From NCBI GenBank assembly GCA_017459225.1, contig JAFUDL010000161.1, positions 1 through 17,122 on the forward strand: a stretch of 17,122 nt of DNA. Direction: 5' to 3'. The notes under the pieces are model-generated. The model searched no databases. It saw nothing but the letters and a program-made list of their open reading frames with translations, and was not told where the DNA came from. Shown piece by piece: positions 1 through 5,864 of the stretch; positions within the stretch are counted from its first letter, which is position 1; every line of letters begins with the position of its first letter. The DNA is from Kiritimatiellia bacterium (GTDB taxonomy: Bacteria; Verrucomicrobiota; Kiritimatiellia; RFP12; UBA1067). Position numbers and translations under genes: made by a program.

Positions 1-195
1 GAGCTTGCCCTTGCGCTTCATCTCGCGGTTGATCGCGACGCGGCAGGCTTCGATCTGGGTGGCGGTGAGAAATCCGCGCGTGAGCGCCTTCAGGCCGAAC
101 TCGCCGTATGCGAGCTCCGTTCCCGAAGTGGCGTATCCGCCGCGGTTGCCCTTCGACTGCTTGCGGTACTTTACTCTCTTGGGCATCAAAGGCAT
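1..195 (-). CDS. rplP: 50S ribosomal protein L16, N-terminal part
   Basis: L16 binds 23S rRNA near the A site of the large subunit. The visible 65 residues match the family N-terminus: a basic MPLMPKRVKYRKQSKGNRGG opening, then a segment with EFGLKAL and TATQIEACRVAINR, the usual FGLxAL and ITxxQIEAxR motifs. The gene is cut by the left edge, so about half is missing. I chose the ATG at 193-195 rather than the in-frame ATG at 184-186, because purine-rich AGG motifs sit about 6-10 nt upstream of the first. It begins 3 nt after the rpsC stop, so it belongs to the S10 operon. Identity is secure; only the start is slightly uncertain. Confidence 0.93.
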   Translation of the reverse strand, partial: MPLMPKRVKYRKQSKGNRGGYATSGTELAYGEFGLKALTRGFLTATQIEACRVAINREMKRKGKL

Positions 196-198
196 GGT

Positions 199-894
199 TT
201 ACCTACCTTCCTTGCGGTCTCCGCGCTCGCGGCGCTCGCCGCGTTCGCGGCGCTGGCTCATGCGAGGCTGGAAATCCTCTTTCTTGCAGATCCACACCTT
301 TATGCCGATCTTGCCGGCGGTGGTGTTGGCCTCCGCAAATCCATAGTCGATGTTTGCGCGGAGCGTATGCAGGGGCACCTTGCCCTCGCGGCTCCACTCG
401 ACGCGCGCGATCTCCGCGCCGTTGATGCGGCCCGAGGCGTGCACCTTGATGCCGTCCACGCCCATGTCCATCGCCACCTTCTGCGCGCGCTTCATGGCGC
501 GCTTGAGGGCGATGCGCTTCTCGAGCTGCTGGGCGATGTTCTCGGCCACGAGCTGGGCGTCGGCGTCTGCGTCGCGCACTTCCTTGATCTCGAGGTAGAC
601 TTCCTTCTTGGTCATCTTCTCGAGGGCCTTGCGCACGAGGTCGACGTCCTGACCCTTCTTGCCGATTATCACGCCGGGGCGGGCGCTGAAGAGCGACACC
701 CTCACGCGGTTGGCGTAGCGCTCGATGAGAATCTTCGAGAGCGCGGCCTCGGCGAAGCGCTTCTTCACGTACTCGCGGATCTCCTGATCCTCCACGAGGA
801 ACGCGCCGAAGGTCTTCTTGGGCGCGAACCAGCGGCTGCGCCAGGCACGGTTCACCGGCAGGCGAAAGCCGGTTGGATTGACTTTCTGACCCAT
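199..894 (-). CDS. rpsC: 30S ribosomal protein S3
   Basis: S3 lines the mRNA entry tunnel of the small subunit. The 231-aa product starts MGQKVNPTGFRLPVNRAW, the family signature, and has the type-II KH domain with its GxxG loop in VIIGKKGQD, followed by the C-terminal domain (RINGAEIARVEW). The C-terminus ends in an Arg/Glu-rich tail (roughly the last 20 residues, RRERGERRERGDR), a lineage-variable extension. A longer reading frame exists upstream, but the ATG at 892-894 is right: it has GGAG about 8 nt upstream and overlaps the rplV stop by one base (TAATG). That junction suggests translational coupling with L22. Confidence 0.97.
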   Translation of the reverse strand: MGQKVNPTGFRLPVNRAWRSRWFAPKKTFGAFLVEDQEIREYVKKRFAEAALSKILIERYANRVRVSLFSARPGVIIGKKGQDVDLVRKALEKMTKKEVYLEIKEVRDADADAQLVAENIAQQLEKRIALKRAMKRAQKVAMDMGVDGIKVHASGRINGAEIARVEWSREGKVPLHTLRANIDYGFAEANTTAGKIGIKVWICKKEDFQPRMSQRRERGERRERGDRKEGR

Positions 895-1238
895 TATTTG
901 CTCTCCTTTTCGTCCGTCAGAACGACTTTGCAGTGGCAGAGACGGCGCGCGATGGGATGCGCCGAGCCGCGCGCGGTAGGCCAGAAGCGGCGTATGCGCA
1001 CGGATTCGTCGAAGACGCACAGCTTGACCTTGAGCGCCGAGGCGTCGAGGCCGTGGTTGTTCGTTGCGTTGGCAACGGCGCTGAGCAGCGTGCGCTTGAG
1101 GATCTCGGCCGCCTTCTTGGGCGAGAACTCGACGATCTGCAGCGCCGCCGCGACGGGCAGGCCCTGGCATTCGCGCGCGAGGGGGCGCCCCTTGAACGCC
1201 GACATGCGCGCATTGCGTGTGATAGCAAGCACTTCCAT
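894..1238 (-). CDS. rplV: 50S ribosomal protein L22
   Basis: L22 contacts all domains of 23S rRNA and its hairpin lines the nascent-peptide exit tunnel. The 114-aa product has the family landmarks: an N-terminal segment on early residues (ARMSAFKGRPLAREC), the helix AAEILKRTLLSAVANATNNHGLD, and the tunnel-hairpin segment ending near RRFWPTARGSAHPI. The start ATG at 1236-1238 has AGAGG about 8 nt upstream and lies 4 nt after the rpsS stop. It sits between rpsS and rpsC as in nearly all bacteria. Identity rests on sequence and synteny together. Confidence 0.96.
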   Translation of the reverse strand: MEVLAITRNARMSAFKGRPLARECQGLPVAAALQIVEFSPKKAAEILKRTLLSAVANATNNHGLDASALKVKLCVFDESVRIRRFWPTARGSAHPIARRLCHCKVVLTDEKESK

Positions 1239-1242
1239 GATC

Positions 1243-1524
1243 TTACCTCTTCTCTTCCTTCTTCACGAGGGCGCCGTGCGACTTGAAGGTGCGCGTGGGC
1301 GCGAACTCGCCGAGACGGTGGCCGACCATGTTCTCGGTGATGTACACCTGGAGGTGCTGCCTGCCGTTGTGGATCGCGAACGTGAGCCCCACGAAGTCCG
1401 GGAGCACCATCGAGCGGCGGCTCCAGGTCTTGATCGGCTGCTTCTTGCCCGCGGACTTCATCTTCTCGACCTTGCGGAGGAGGGATTCCTCCACGTACGG
1501 TCCTTTCTTGAGGGAACGCGACAT
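1243..1524 (-). CDS. rpsS: 30S ribosomal protein S19
   Basis: S19 sits in the head of the small subunit and forms a complex with S13 that contacts P-site tRNA. The 93-aa product is the usual length, opens MSRSLKKGPYVEESLL, and carries the conserved core KTWSRRSMVLPDFVGLTF and GHRLGEFAPTRTF. The ATG at 1522-1524 has GGAGGA about 8 nt upstream. The gene begins 3 nt after the rplB stop and ends just before rplV. Confidence 0.97.
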   Translation of the reverse strand: MSRSLKKGPYVEESLLRKVEKMKSAGKKQPIKTWSRRSMVLPDFVGLTFAIHNGRQHLQVYITENMVGHRLGEFAPTRTFKSHGALVKKEEKR

Positions 1525-1527
1525 GTT

Positions 1528-2352
1528 TTACTTCCTCCGCTTCACGATGACCTTGTTCGAAGCCTTGTTGGGCTTGCGAGTCTTACCGCCCTTGGCGAGC
1601 TGGCCCCAGGGCGAGCACGGGTTCGTGCCGCCGGACGTGCGGCCTTCGCCGCCGCCCATCGGGTGGTCGACAGGGTTCATGGCCACGCCGCGCACCGTCG
1701 GGCGGATGCCGAGATAGCGCTTGCGGCCGGCCTTGCCGAGCTTGATCGAGCCCCAGTCCTTGTTGCCCACCGCGCCGACCGTGGCGCGGCAGCGGCCGTC
1801 GAAGATCCTCACTTCGCCGGACGCGAGCTTGAGCGTGACCTTGCCGCCGGAGCGGGCCATCACCTGCGCCTCGTTGCCGGCGGAGCGCGCCACCTTGGCG
1901 CCGCGGCCCGGAACGAGCTCCACGCAGTGGACCATGAGGCCCAGCGGAATCTGGCTGAGGGGCAGGCAGTTGCCAACCGTGGCCTCGGCCTTCTCGCCGC
2001 TCATGAGCTTCATGCCCACCTTCACGCCCTCGGGCGCGAGGATGTAGCTCTTAACGCCGTCGGCGTACTCGAGGAGCGCGAGGTTCGCGCTGCGGTTGGG
2101 ATCGTATCCGATCGCCGTCACCGTGGCCTCGACGCCGTCCTTGATGCGGCGCCAGTCGATGATGCGGTAGCGGCGCTTGGCTCCGCCGCCATGGTGGCGG
2201 ACGGTGATCTTGCCCGTGTTGTTGCGGCCTGCCTTCTTGCGAACGGCAACCGTCAACGACTTGACGGGACGCTTCTCGGTGATCTCCTCGAATGTGGAGG
2301 ACACGCGGAAGCGCATGCCCTGCGAACGAGGATTGAATGTCTTGAGTGCCAT
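1528..2352 (-). CDS. rplB: 50S ribosomal protein L2
   Basis: L2 is a primary 23S rRNA-binding protein needed for subunit association and close to the peptidyl transferase centre. The 274-aa product is full length. It shows the N-terminal core (GRNNTGKITVRHHGGGAKRR), the central SH3-like region, and the C-terminal signature around NPVDHPMGGGEGR. The first, universally conserved His of DHP is present. The second His of the common DHPHGG is Met here; as I recall this variant also occurs in Bacteroidetes, so I do not treat it as a defect. The start has an AAGGGGG run about 9 nt upstream. Confidence 0.98.
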   Translation of the reverse strand: MALKTFNPRSQGMRFRVSSTFEEITEKRPVKSLTVAVRKKAGRNNTGKITVRHHGGGAKRRYRIIDWRRIKDGVEATVTAIGYDPNRSANLALLEYADGVKSYILAPEGVKVGMKLMSGEKAEATVGNCLPLSQIPLGLMVHCVELVPGRGAKVARSAGNEAQVMARSGGKVTLKLASGEVRIFDGRCRATVGAVGNKDWGSIKLGKAGRKRYLGIRPTVRGVAMNPVDHPMGGGEGRTSGGTNPCSPWGQLAKGGKTRKPNKASNKVIVKRRK

Positions 2353-2365
2353 TTCAGTCGCCCCC

Positions 2366-2644
2366 TTACACCATTTCGATGCGCTCGCCGGCCTTCACCT
2401 CGACGATCGCGCGCTTCCAGGTGCTCTCCACCTTCTGGCGACGCGTGCCGCGGATCGTGCGGAGACCGCCCTTGACGTTTGCAGTGCGCACCGCGAGAAC
2501 GTGGACGCCGAACTGGGCCTCCACGGCCGCACGGATCTCGGGCTTCGACGCGGTCTTGTCGACCTCGAGGAAGTACTGGTTGAGAGCCGCGAGCTTGTTG
2601 CTCTTCTCGGTGATCATCACGCGCTTTATGATTTCACGTGCCAT
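2366..2644 (-). CDS. rplW: 50S ribosomal protein L23
   Basis: L23 is at the exit of the peptide tunnel and is the docking site for trigger factor and SRP. The 92-aa product (MAREIIKRVMITEKSN...) has the conserved TEKS motif near residue 12, a V-EAQFGVHVLAVRT segment, and the basic loop GTRRQK. An upstream in-frame extension exists, but the ATG at 2642-2644 is chosen because it overlaps the rplD stop by one base (TAATG), has AAGGAG about 8 nt upstream, and gives the family length. It lies between L4 and L2 as expected. Confidence 0.96.
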   Translation of the reverse strand: MAREIIKRVMITEKSNKLAALNQYFLEVDKTASKPEIRAAVEAQFGVHVLAVRTANVKGGLRTIRGTRRQKVESTWKRAIVEVKAGERIEMV

Positions 2645-3282
2645 TACTTGCGCTCCTTCCCGGCCACGCGCGCCATGAGCGCGTCGAAGCCAGCCTTGTC
2701 GCACACGATGTTCTTGAAGAGAAGAACCGCGTATGGATTGATTTCGGCGGGCGTGGCGGAGTCGACGCGCGGCAGATTGCGCACCATCAGGTCCACCATG
2801 TCGTTCACCTCACCGGTCAGCACGAGCGCGCTGCGCTCCACGCCGATCTTCTTGAGGAACGCCGCCATCAGCTTCGTCTTCGCAGCCTCGAACTTGAACT
2901 CGGAGACCACCAGCACCTCGCCGGCGGCGATCTTCTCGGAGACGGCGCGCGCGAACGCGAGCTGCATCACCTTCTTGTTGATCTTCTGCGAGTAGTCGCG
3001 AGGCTTCGGGCCGTGCGCCACGCCGCCGCCGCGCCACACAGGGCTCTGGCGGAAGCCGGCGCGGGCATTGCCCGTGCCCTTCTGCTTCCAGGGCTTCTTG
3101 TTCGAGCCGGCAACTTCGCCCTTGCTCTTCGTGCACGCCGTGCCGGCGCGCATCGCGTTGCGGATCGCGGTGACCGCGTCCTTGAGCGCCTGCGCGCCCT
3201 TCTCCATCACGAGCTGGCCGTCGTCGACCGTGATTTCGGCCGCGGCCTCGCCGGCGGAGGTGTACTGCTTAATCGTGCTCAT
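2644..3282 (-). CDS. rplD: 50S ribosomal protein L4
   Basis: L4 is an early-assembly large-subunit protein whose loop lines the exit tunnel; in Escherichia coli it also represses its own operon by acting on the S10 leader. The 212-aa product contains the hallmark loop around residues 60-90 (KQKGTGNARAGFRQSPVWRG, then GVAHGP), then the globular half with LVVSEFKFEAAKTK. The ribosome-binding site is weak (a G-run about 12 nt upstream), consistent with coupling to rplC, whose stop lies 2 nt before this start. Whether L4 acts on the long leader here cannot be told from sequence. Confidence 0.97.
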   Translation of the reverse strand: MSTIKQYTSAGEAAAEITVDDGQLVMEKGAQALKDAVTAIRNAMRAGTACTKSKGEVAGSNKKPWKQKGTGNARAGFRQSPVWRGGGVAHGPKPRDYSQKINKKVMQLAFARAVSEKIAAGEVLVVSEFKFEAAKTKLMAAFLKKIGVERSALVLTGEVNDMVDLMVRNLPRVDSATPAEINPYAVLLFKNIVCDKAGFDALMARVAGKERK

Positions 3283-3284
3283 GA

Positions 3285-4001
3285 TTACTTAGCCCCCTTC
3301 TTGGCCTTGAACGCAAGAGCCGCGTTGAGGAGGGACTTGCGGACGAACACCGTGCCGTTGCGGGCGCCGGGAACCGAGCCCTTCACGAGGATCACGTTGT
3401 CCTCGGGACGGATCTGAACGACCTCGAGGTTCGTGTTCGTGCGCGTGACGTCGCCCATGTGGCCGGGCATCTTCTTGCCCTTCTCGATCCAGCCGGGGAG
3501 GTCGCGCGCTGCGAGACCGCCCGTGCGGCGCTTGGAGTGGCCGCCGTGCGTCATGTTGCCGCCGGCAAAGCCGTAGCGCTTCAAGACGCCCGCGAAGCCC
3601 TTGCCCTTCGTGGTGCCGGTGACGTCAACGTACTTGACGCCGTCGAAGTTCGCGACCGTGAGCACCTGGCCCACCTTGACTTCCTCGCCCTCGTCGAGCG
3701 CGAACTCCTTGAGCACGCGCACGCCCTTGGTGAGGCCGCCGGTCTTCGTGAGGTGGCCGCTCTCGGCCTTCGTCATGCGGTTGCGCGCAAGACGGCCCCC
3801 GTGATTCTCCGCGTCGGCCTTGGGATCCTTCCAGAGCTTCTGCTCGCCGAAGCCGAGCTGCGCGGCCACGTAGCCGTCGCGCTCAAGCGTCTTGAGCTGA
3901 ACGACCGGGCAGGGACCAACCTCGATCACGGTCACGCAGAGGCGCTTGCCGTCGGCGAACACCTGCGTCATTCCAACTTTCTTGCCTATCAAGCCTTCCA
4001 T
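3285..4001 (-). CDS. rplC: 50S ribosomal protein L3
   Basis: L3 is one of the proteins that start large-subunit assembly and reaches toward the peptidyl transferase centre. The 238-aa product starts MEGLIGKKVGMTQVF, the standard L3 opening, and has the extended-loop segment KGKGFAGVLKRYGF, NMTHGGHSKRR, and the PGHMGDVTRT motif. The frame is open further upstream, but the ATG at 3999-4001 has a perfect AAGGAGG 6 nt before it, placed immediately after the rpsJ stop. It follows S10 in the standard order. Confidence 0.97.
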   Translation of the reverse strand: MEGLIGKKVGMTQVFADGKRLCVTVIEVGPCPVVQLKTLERDGYVAAQLGFGEQKLWKDPKADAENHGGRLARNRMTKAESGHLTKTGGLTKGVRVLKEFALDEGEEVKVGQVLTVANFDGVKYVDVTGTTKGKGFAGVLKRYGFAGGNMTHGGHSKRRTGGLAARDLPGWIEKGKKMPGHMGDVTRTNTNLEVVQIRPEDNVILVKGSVPGARNGTVFVRKSLLNAALAFKAKKGAK

Positions 4002-4012
4002 CACAATCCTCC

Positions 4013-4321
4013 TTAGACCTTGATCGTGATGTCCACGCCCGCGGGCAGGTTCAGCTTCTTCAGTTCGTCGATCGTCTTCGCCGTGGGGTTGACGATGTCG
4101 AGCAGACGCTTGTGCGTCCGCATCTCGAACTGGTCCATGGACTTCTTGTCCACATTCGGCGAACGGTTCACGGTGAACCGCTCGACGCGCGTAGGCAGCG
4201 GGATCGGGCCCACTACATGCGCACCCGTGCTCCTGGCCGTCTCGATGATACCACCGACGGCCTGGTCCAGCACACGATGATCGTATGCCTGGAGGCGGAT
4301 GCGTACTCTCTGCTGTTGCAT
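4013..4321 (-). CDS. rpsJ: 30S ribosomal protein S10, first gene of the S10 operon
   Basis: S10 is a head protein of the small subunit and also takes part in NusB-dependent antitermination. The 102-aa product is full length, with RIRLQAYDHRVLDQ, the VVGPIPLPT loop and the RTHKRLLDIV core of the family. The ATG at 4319-4321 has AAGGAA about 8 nt upstream. No ribosomal gene precedes it, so it heads the operon. It is preceded by a structured leader of about 270 nt and a promoter at 4599-4628. Confidence 0.97.
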   Translation of the reverse strand: MQQQRVRIRLQAYDHRVLDQAVGGIIETARSTGAHVVGPIPLPTRVERFTVNRSPNVDKKSMDQFEMRTHKRLLDIVNPTAKTIDELKKLNLPAGVDITIKV

Positions 4322-4592
4322 CTCTTTGTTCCTTAGGTTTCGTTTGCTTCGTTTCCTGCCCTTTCACGACTCCGACGTCGCCGGACGGGCATGTAGCCCG
4401 TTGCCGCCGCGGCCCATCGGGCCGTCTCGGAGTTGAGTGTCCGGTCAGTCACCCGCCGAAGAGTCCAGGCCCGCAACGAAGAACGCCCGTGGCGCCTTCC
4501 CGGCACACACGAGCGTTTCTGCCCTCTTGCCGGACGCATCAGGCGGTTTCCCTTCCTGACCGTATCGCGAACTTTGCCCCTTTTTTGGGTGG
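4322..4592 (-). promoter_or_regulatory. Structured 5' leader of the S10 operon mRNA
   Basis: About 270 nt lie between the inferred transcription start and rpsJ, with no credible gene. Near the gene is a three-way-junction candidate. Its closing stem is 4369-4375 with 4427-4433 (ACTCCGA/TCGGAGT, 7 bp). Inside it are two perfect 6-bp hairpins: 4385-4390 with 4396-4401 (5-nt loop) and 4410-4415 with 4419-4424 (3-nt loop). A second domain is closed by 4442-4448 with 4556-4562 (7 bp) and contains a hairpin of 4500-4505 with 4528-4533. The segment 4439-4444 could instead pair with 4381-4386 or with 4530-4535. Ribosomal-protein leaders of this length often bind a product of the operon, for example L4 in E. 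coli. I do not recognise this one as a known leader class. Confidence 0.55.
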
Positions 4593-4598
4593 GCGAAT

Positions 4599-4628
4599 AG
4601 TATAGCATAAACGAGTTTGTGCGCGCAA
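4599..4628 (-). promoter_or_regulatory. Sigma-70-type promoter for the S10 operon
   Basis: On the minus strand the -35 element TTGCGC (4623-4628) and the -10 element TATACT (4599-4604) are separated by 18 nt. Transcription would start near 4592, giving a leader of about 270 nt before rpsJ. It lies back to back with the V-ATPase promoter; the two -35 elements are only about 33 bp apart. Confidence 0.65.
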
Positions 4629-4661
4629 GGGGGAAAATTCAAAAAAATCGCGTCCGCAGAA

Positions 4662-4691
4662 GTGACAACCAAAACCATATTATGGTATAAT
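4662..4691 (+). promoter_or_regulatory. Sigma-70-type promoter for the V-ATPase genes
   Basis: The -35 GTGACA (4662-4667) and a perfect -10 TATAAT (4686-4691) are separated by 18 nt. Transcription would start about 15 nt before the GGAGG at 4706-4710, so the leader is very short. The spacer contains the palindrome described at 4663-4695. Confidence 0.72.
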
Positions 4692-4695
4692 GTCA
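4663..4695. promoter_or_regulatory. Nested palindrome over the V-ATPase promoter (operator candidate)
   Basis: An inner perfect inverted repeat, ACCATA (4674-4679) and TATGGT (4681-4686), fills the spacer and touches the -10 element. An outer pair, TGACA (4663-4667) and TGTCA (4691-4695), has nearly the same centre and covers the -35 and the end of the -10. Two concentric repeats on a promoter fit a dimeric repressor site. The regulator is unknown, and AT-rich promoter sequence produces short palindromes by chance. Confidence 0.35.
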
Positions 4696-4714
4696 TTTCA
4701 AATTTGGAGGTACT

Positions 4715-5296
4715 ATGGCTGAAGAACTGCAACAGCTTCTGGAGAAGATCCAGCACGACGGCGTGGAGAAGGCGAACGCCGAGGCCGCCGCCATCATTTC
4801 GAAGGCGAAGGCCGAGGCCGAGGCATGCAAGAAGGCGGCGGCGGAAGAAGCCGCGGCGGCAACGGCGAAGGCCGAGGCCGAGGCAAAGGCGTCCGCCGAG
4901 CGCGCCGAGAAGACGATCCAGCAGGCCGCGCGCGACACGATCCGCGAGGTGAAGAACGCGCTGGACGCTCTCTTCGAGAATCTGCTCACGAAGAACGTCA
5001 ACGCCGCGCTCTCCACCCCCGGCGAAGCCGCCAAGATAGCGCTTGACGCGATCCGCTCGCTCAACGCCGACGATGCCGAAGTGGCGGCCAACGAGAAGCT
5101 GGCCGCCGCCCTCAAGGCCCAGCTCGCCGCCGACGCCGTAAAAGGCGTGAAGGTAGTGCTGGACCCCTCTGTGGGCTCGGGCTTCTCCATCCGCCTCGAC
5201 GGCGGCCGCGTGGAATACGACTTCTCCGAAGCCGCCATCTCCGCCGCCATCGCCAAGCGTCTCCGCCCCGCCCTCGCGGCGCTCCTTGCGAACTAG
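4715..5296 (+). CDS. atpE: V-type ATP synthase/ATPase subunit E
   Basis: Subunit E forms, with its partner, the peripheral stalk that holds the catalytic head of a V/A-type rotary ATPase to the membrane part. The 193-aa product begins MAEELQQLLEKIQHDGVEKA, followed by an Ala/Lys/Glu-rich coiled coil to about residue 85 and a globular C-terminal half, the usual layout for this family. Sequence conservation is low, so the call leans on the following DUF2764 and A-subunit genes. GGAGG lies 4 nt before the ATG. A 22-bp direct repeat (starting at 4804 and 4864, 60 bp apart) encodes two AKAEAEA segments of the coiled coil. Confidence 0.88.
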   Translation: MAEELQQLLEKIQHDGVEKANAEAAAIISKAKAEAEACKKAAAEEAAAATAKAEAEAKASAERAEKTIQQAARDTIREVKNALDALFENLLTKNVNAALSTPGEAAKIALDAIRSLNADDAEVAANEKLAAALKAQLAADAVKGVKVVLDPSVGSGFSIRLDGGRVEYDFSEAAISAAIAKRLRPALAALLAN

Positions 5297-5305
5297 GCCC
5301 ACCCC

Positions 5306-5845
5306 ATGGCAGCCGACTACCTAGTCTCCAGCCTGCAGCCGCTCGCCATCGACGGCGCCGCGCCATGCTCGAAGGCGGCGTTCCTCGCCCTCTGCAGCGA
5401 CCAGCTCGGCGAACGCCACGCACGCGCCATCGAGGGCGTGATGGACGGCGCCGCGCCCACTCCGGAGAACGAAACTCGCTGCGCATCCGCCTGGCGCGAC
5501 CTCGACGCGCAGCTCCGGAACGCAGTGGCCGCCGAGCGCGCTCGCGCTCGCGGAGCCGATCCGTCGAAATGGCGCCGCCACGCAGAAGGATGCTCGCTCT
5601 ACTGGGCGGGACGCGTACAGGCCGCATTCCAGGAGAAGGACCCCGCACGCCGCGACCGCATGCTTGACCTCGTCCGCTGGGACGCCGCAGGCGAGCTCAC
5701 TCCCCCCGCATCCCCCCTCTCCGCCGCGGCAGCCTACACCTACGGCATCCGCCTTTCAATCGTCCTGCGCCGCCAGGCCCTCTCCGCCGAAGCCGGAAAC
5801 TCCACCTTCGACGCCCTCACTGCCGCGGCCAAGCTAGAACTCTGA
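5306..5845 (+). CDS. DUF2764 family protein of the V-ATPase operon
   Basis: This 179-aa protein begins MAADYLVSSLQPLAIDGAAP, matching the YYLVSSLPxL opening of the DUF2764 proteins encoded between subunits E and A of bacterial V-ATPase operons (Chlamydia CT309 type). It is predicted soluble and mostly helical, with no signal peptide or membrane segment. Its biochemical role is not established; from position it may be an assembly factor or a divergent stalk part. It starts 9 nt after the atpE stop with no Shine-Dalgarno sequence (GGCCCACCCC precedes the ATG), so translation probably depends on coupling to atpE. The identification is good, the function unknown. Confidence 0.8.
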   Translation: MAADYLVSSLQPLAIDGAAPCSKAAFLALCSDQLGERHARAIEGVMDGAAPTPENETRCASAWRDLDAQLRNAVAAERARARGADPSKWRRHAEGCSLYWAGRVQAAFQEKDPARRDRMLDLVRWDAAGELTPPASPLSAAAAYTYGIRLSIVLRRQALSAEAGNSTFDALTAAAKLEL

Positions 5846-5864
5846 ATCCACGAAAAGGAACCAA

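Noticed and set aside
1650..1700. Met in place of the second His of the DHPHGG motif in L2
   Set aside because: I recall the same DHPMGG variant in Bacteroidetes L2; the universally conserved first His is present, so this is not a damaged protein.
367..2475. A 702-codon open frame on the plus strand opposite the S10 operon
   Set aside because: It is an antisense shadow of rpsC, rplV, rpsS and rplB in GC-rich DNA; composition is His/Ala/Arg-rich with no family motif, and the minus-strand genes are certain.
4325..4360. A third octamer array just upstream of rpsJ (A-rich AAACGA repeats on the minus strand)
   Set aside because: The two clear AAACGA copies are 9 bp apart, and the register is not kept; it is too short to separate from a purine-rich ribosome-binding region.
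4333..4608. A 91-codon minus-strand frame in the S10 leader
   Set aside because: Its start codon lies across the -10 element of the S10 promoter, so it would not be transcribed whole, and its Arg-rich product has no recognisable motif. The region is better explained as structured leader RNA.
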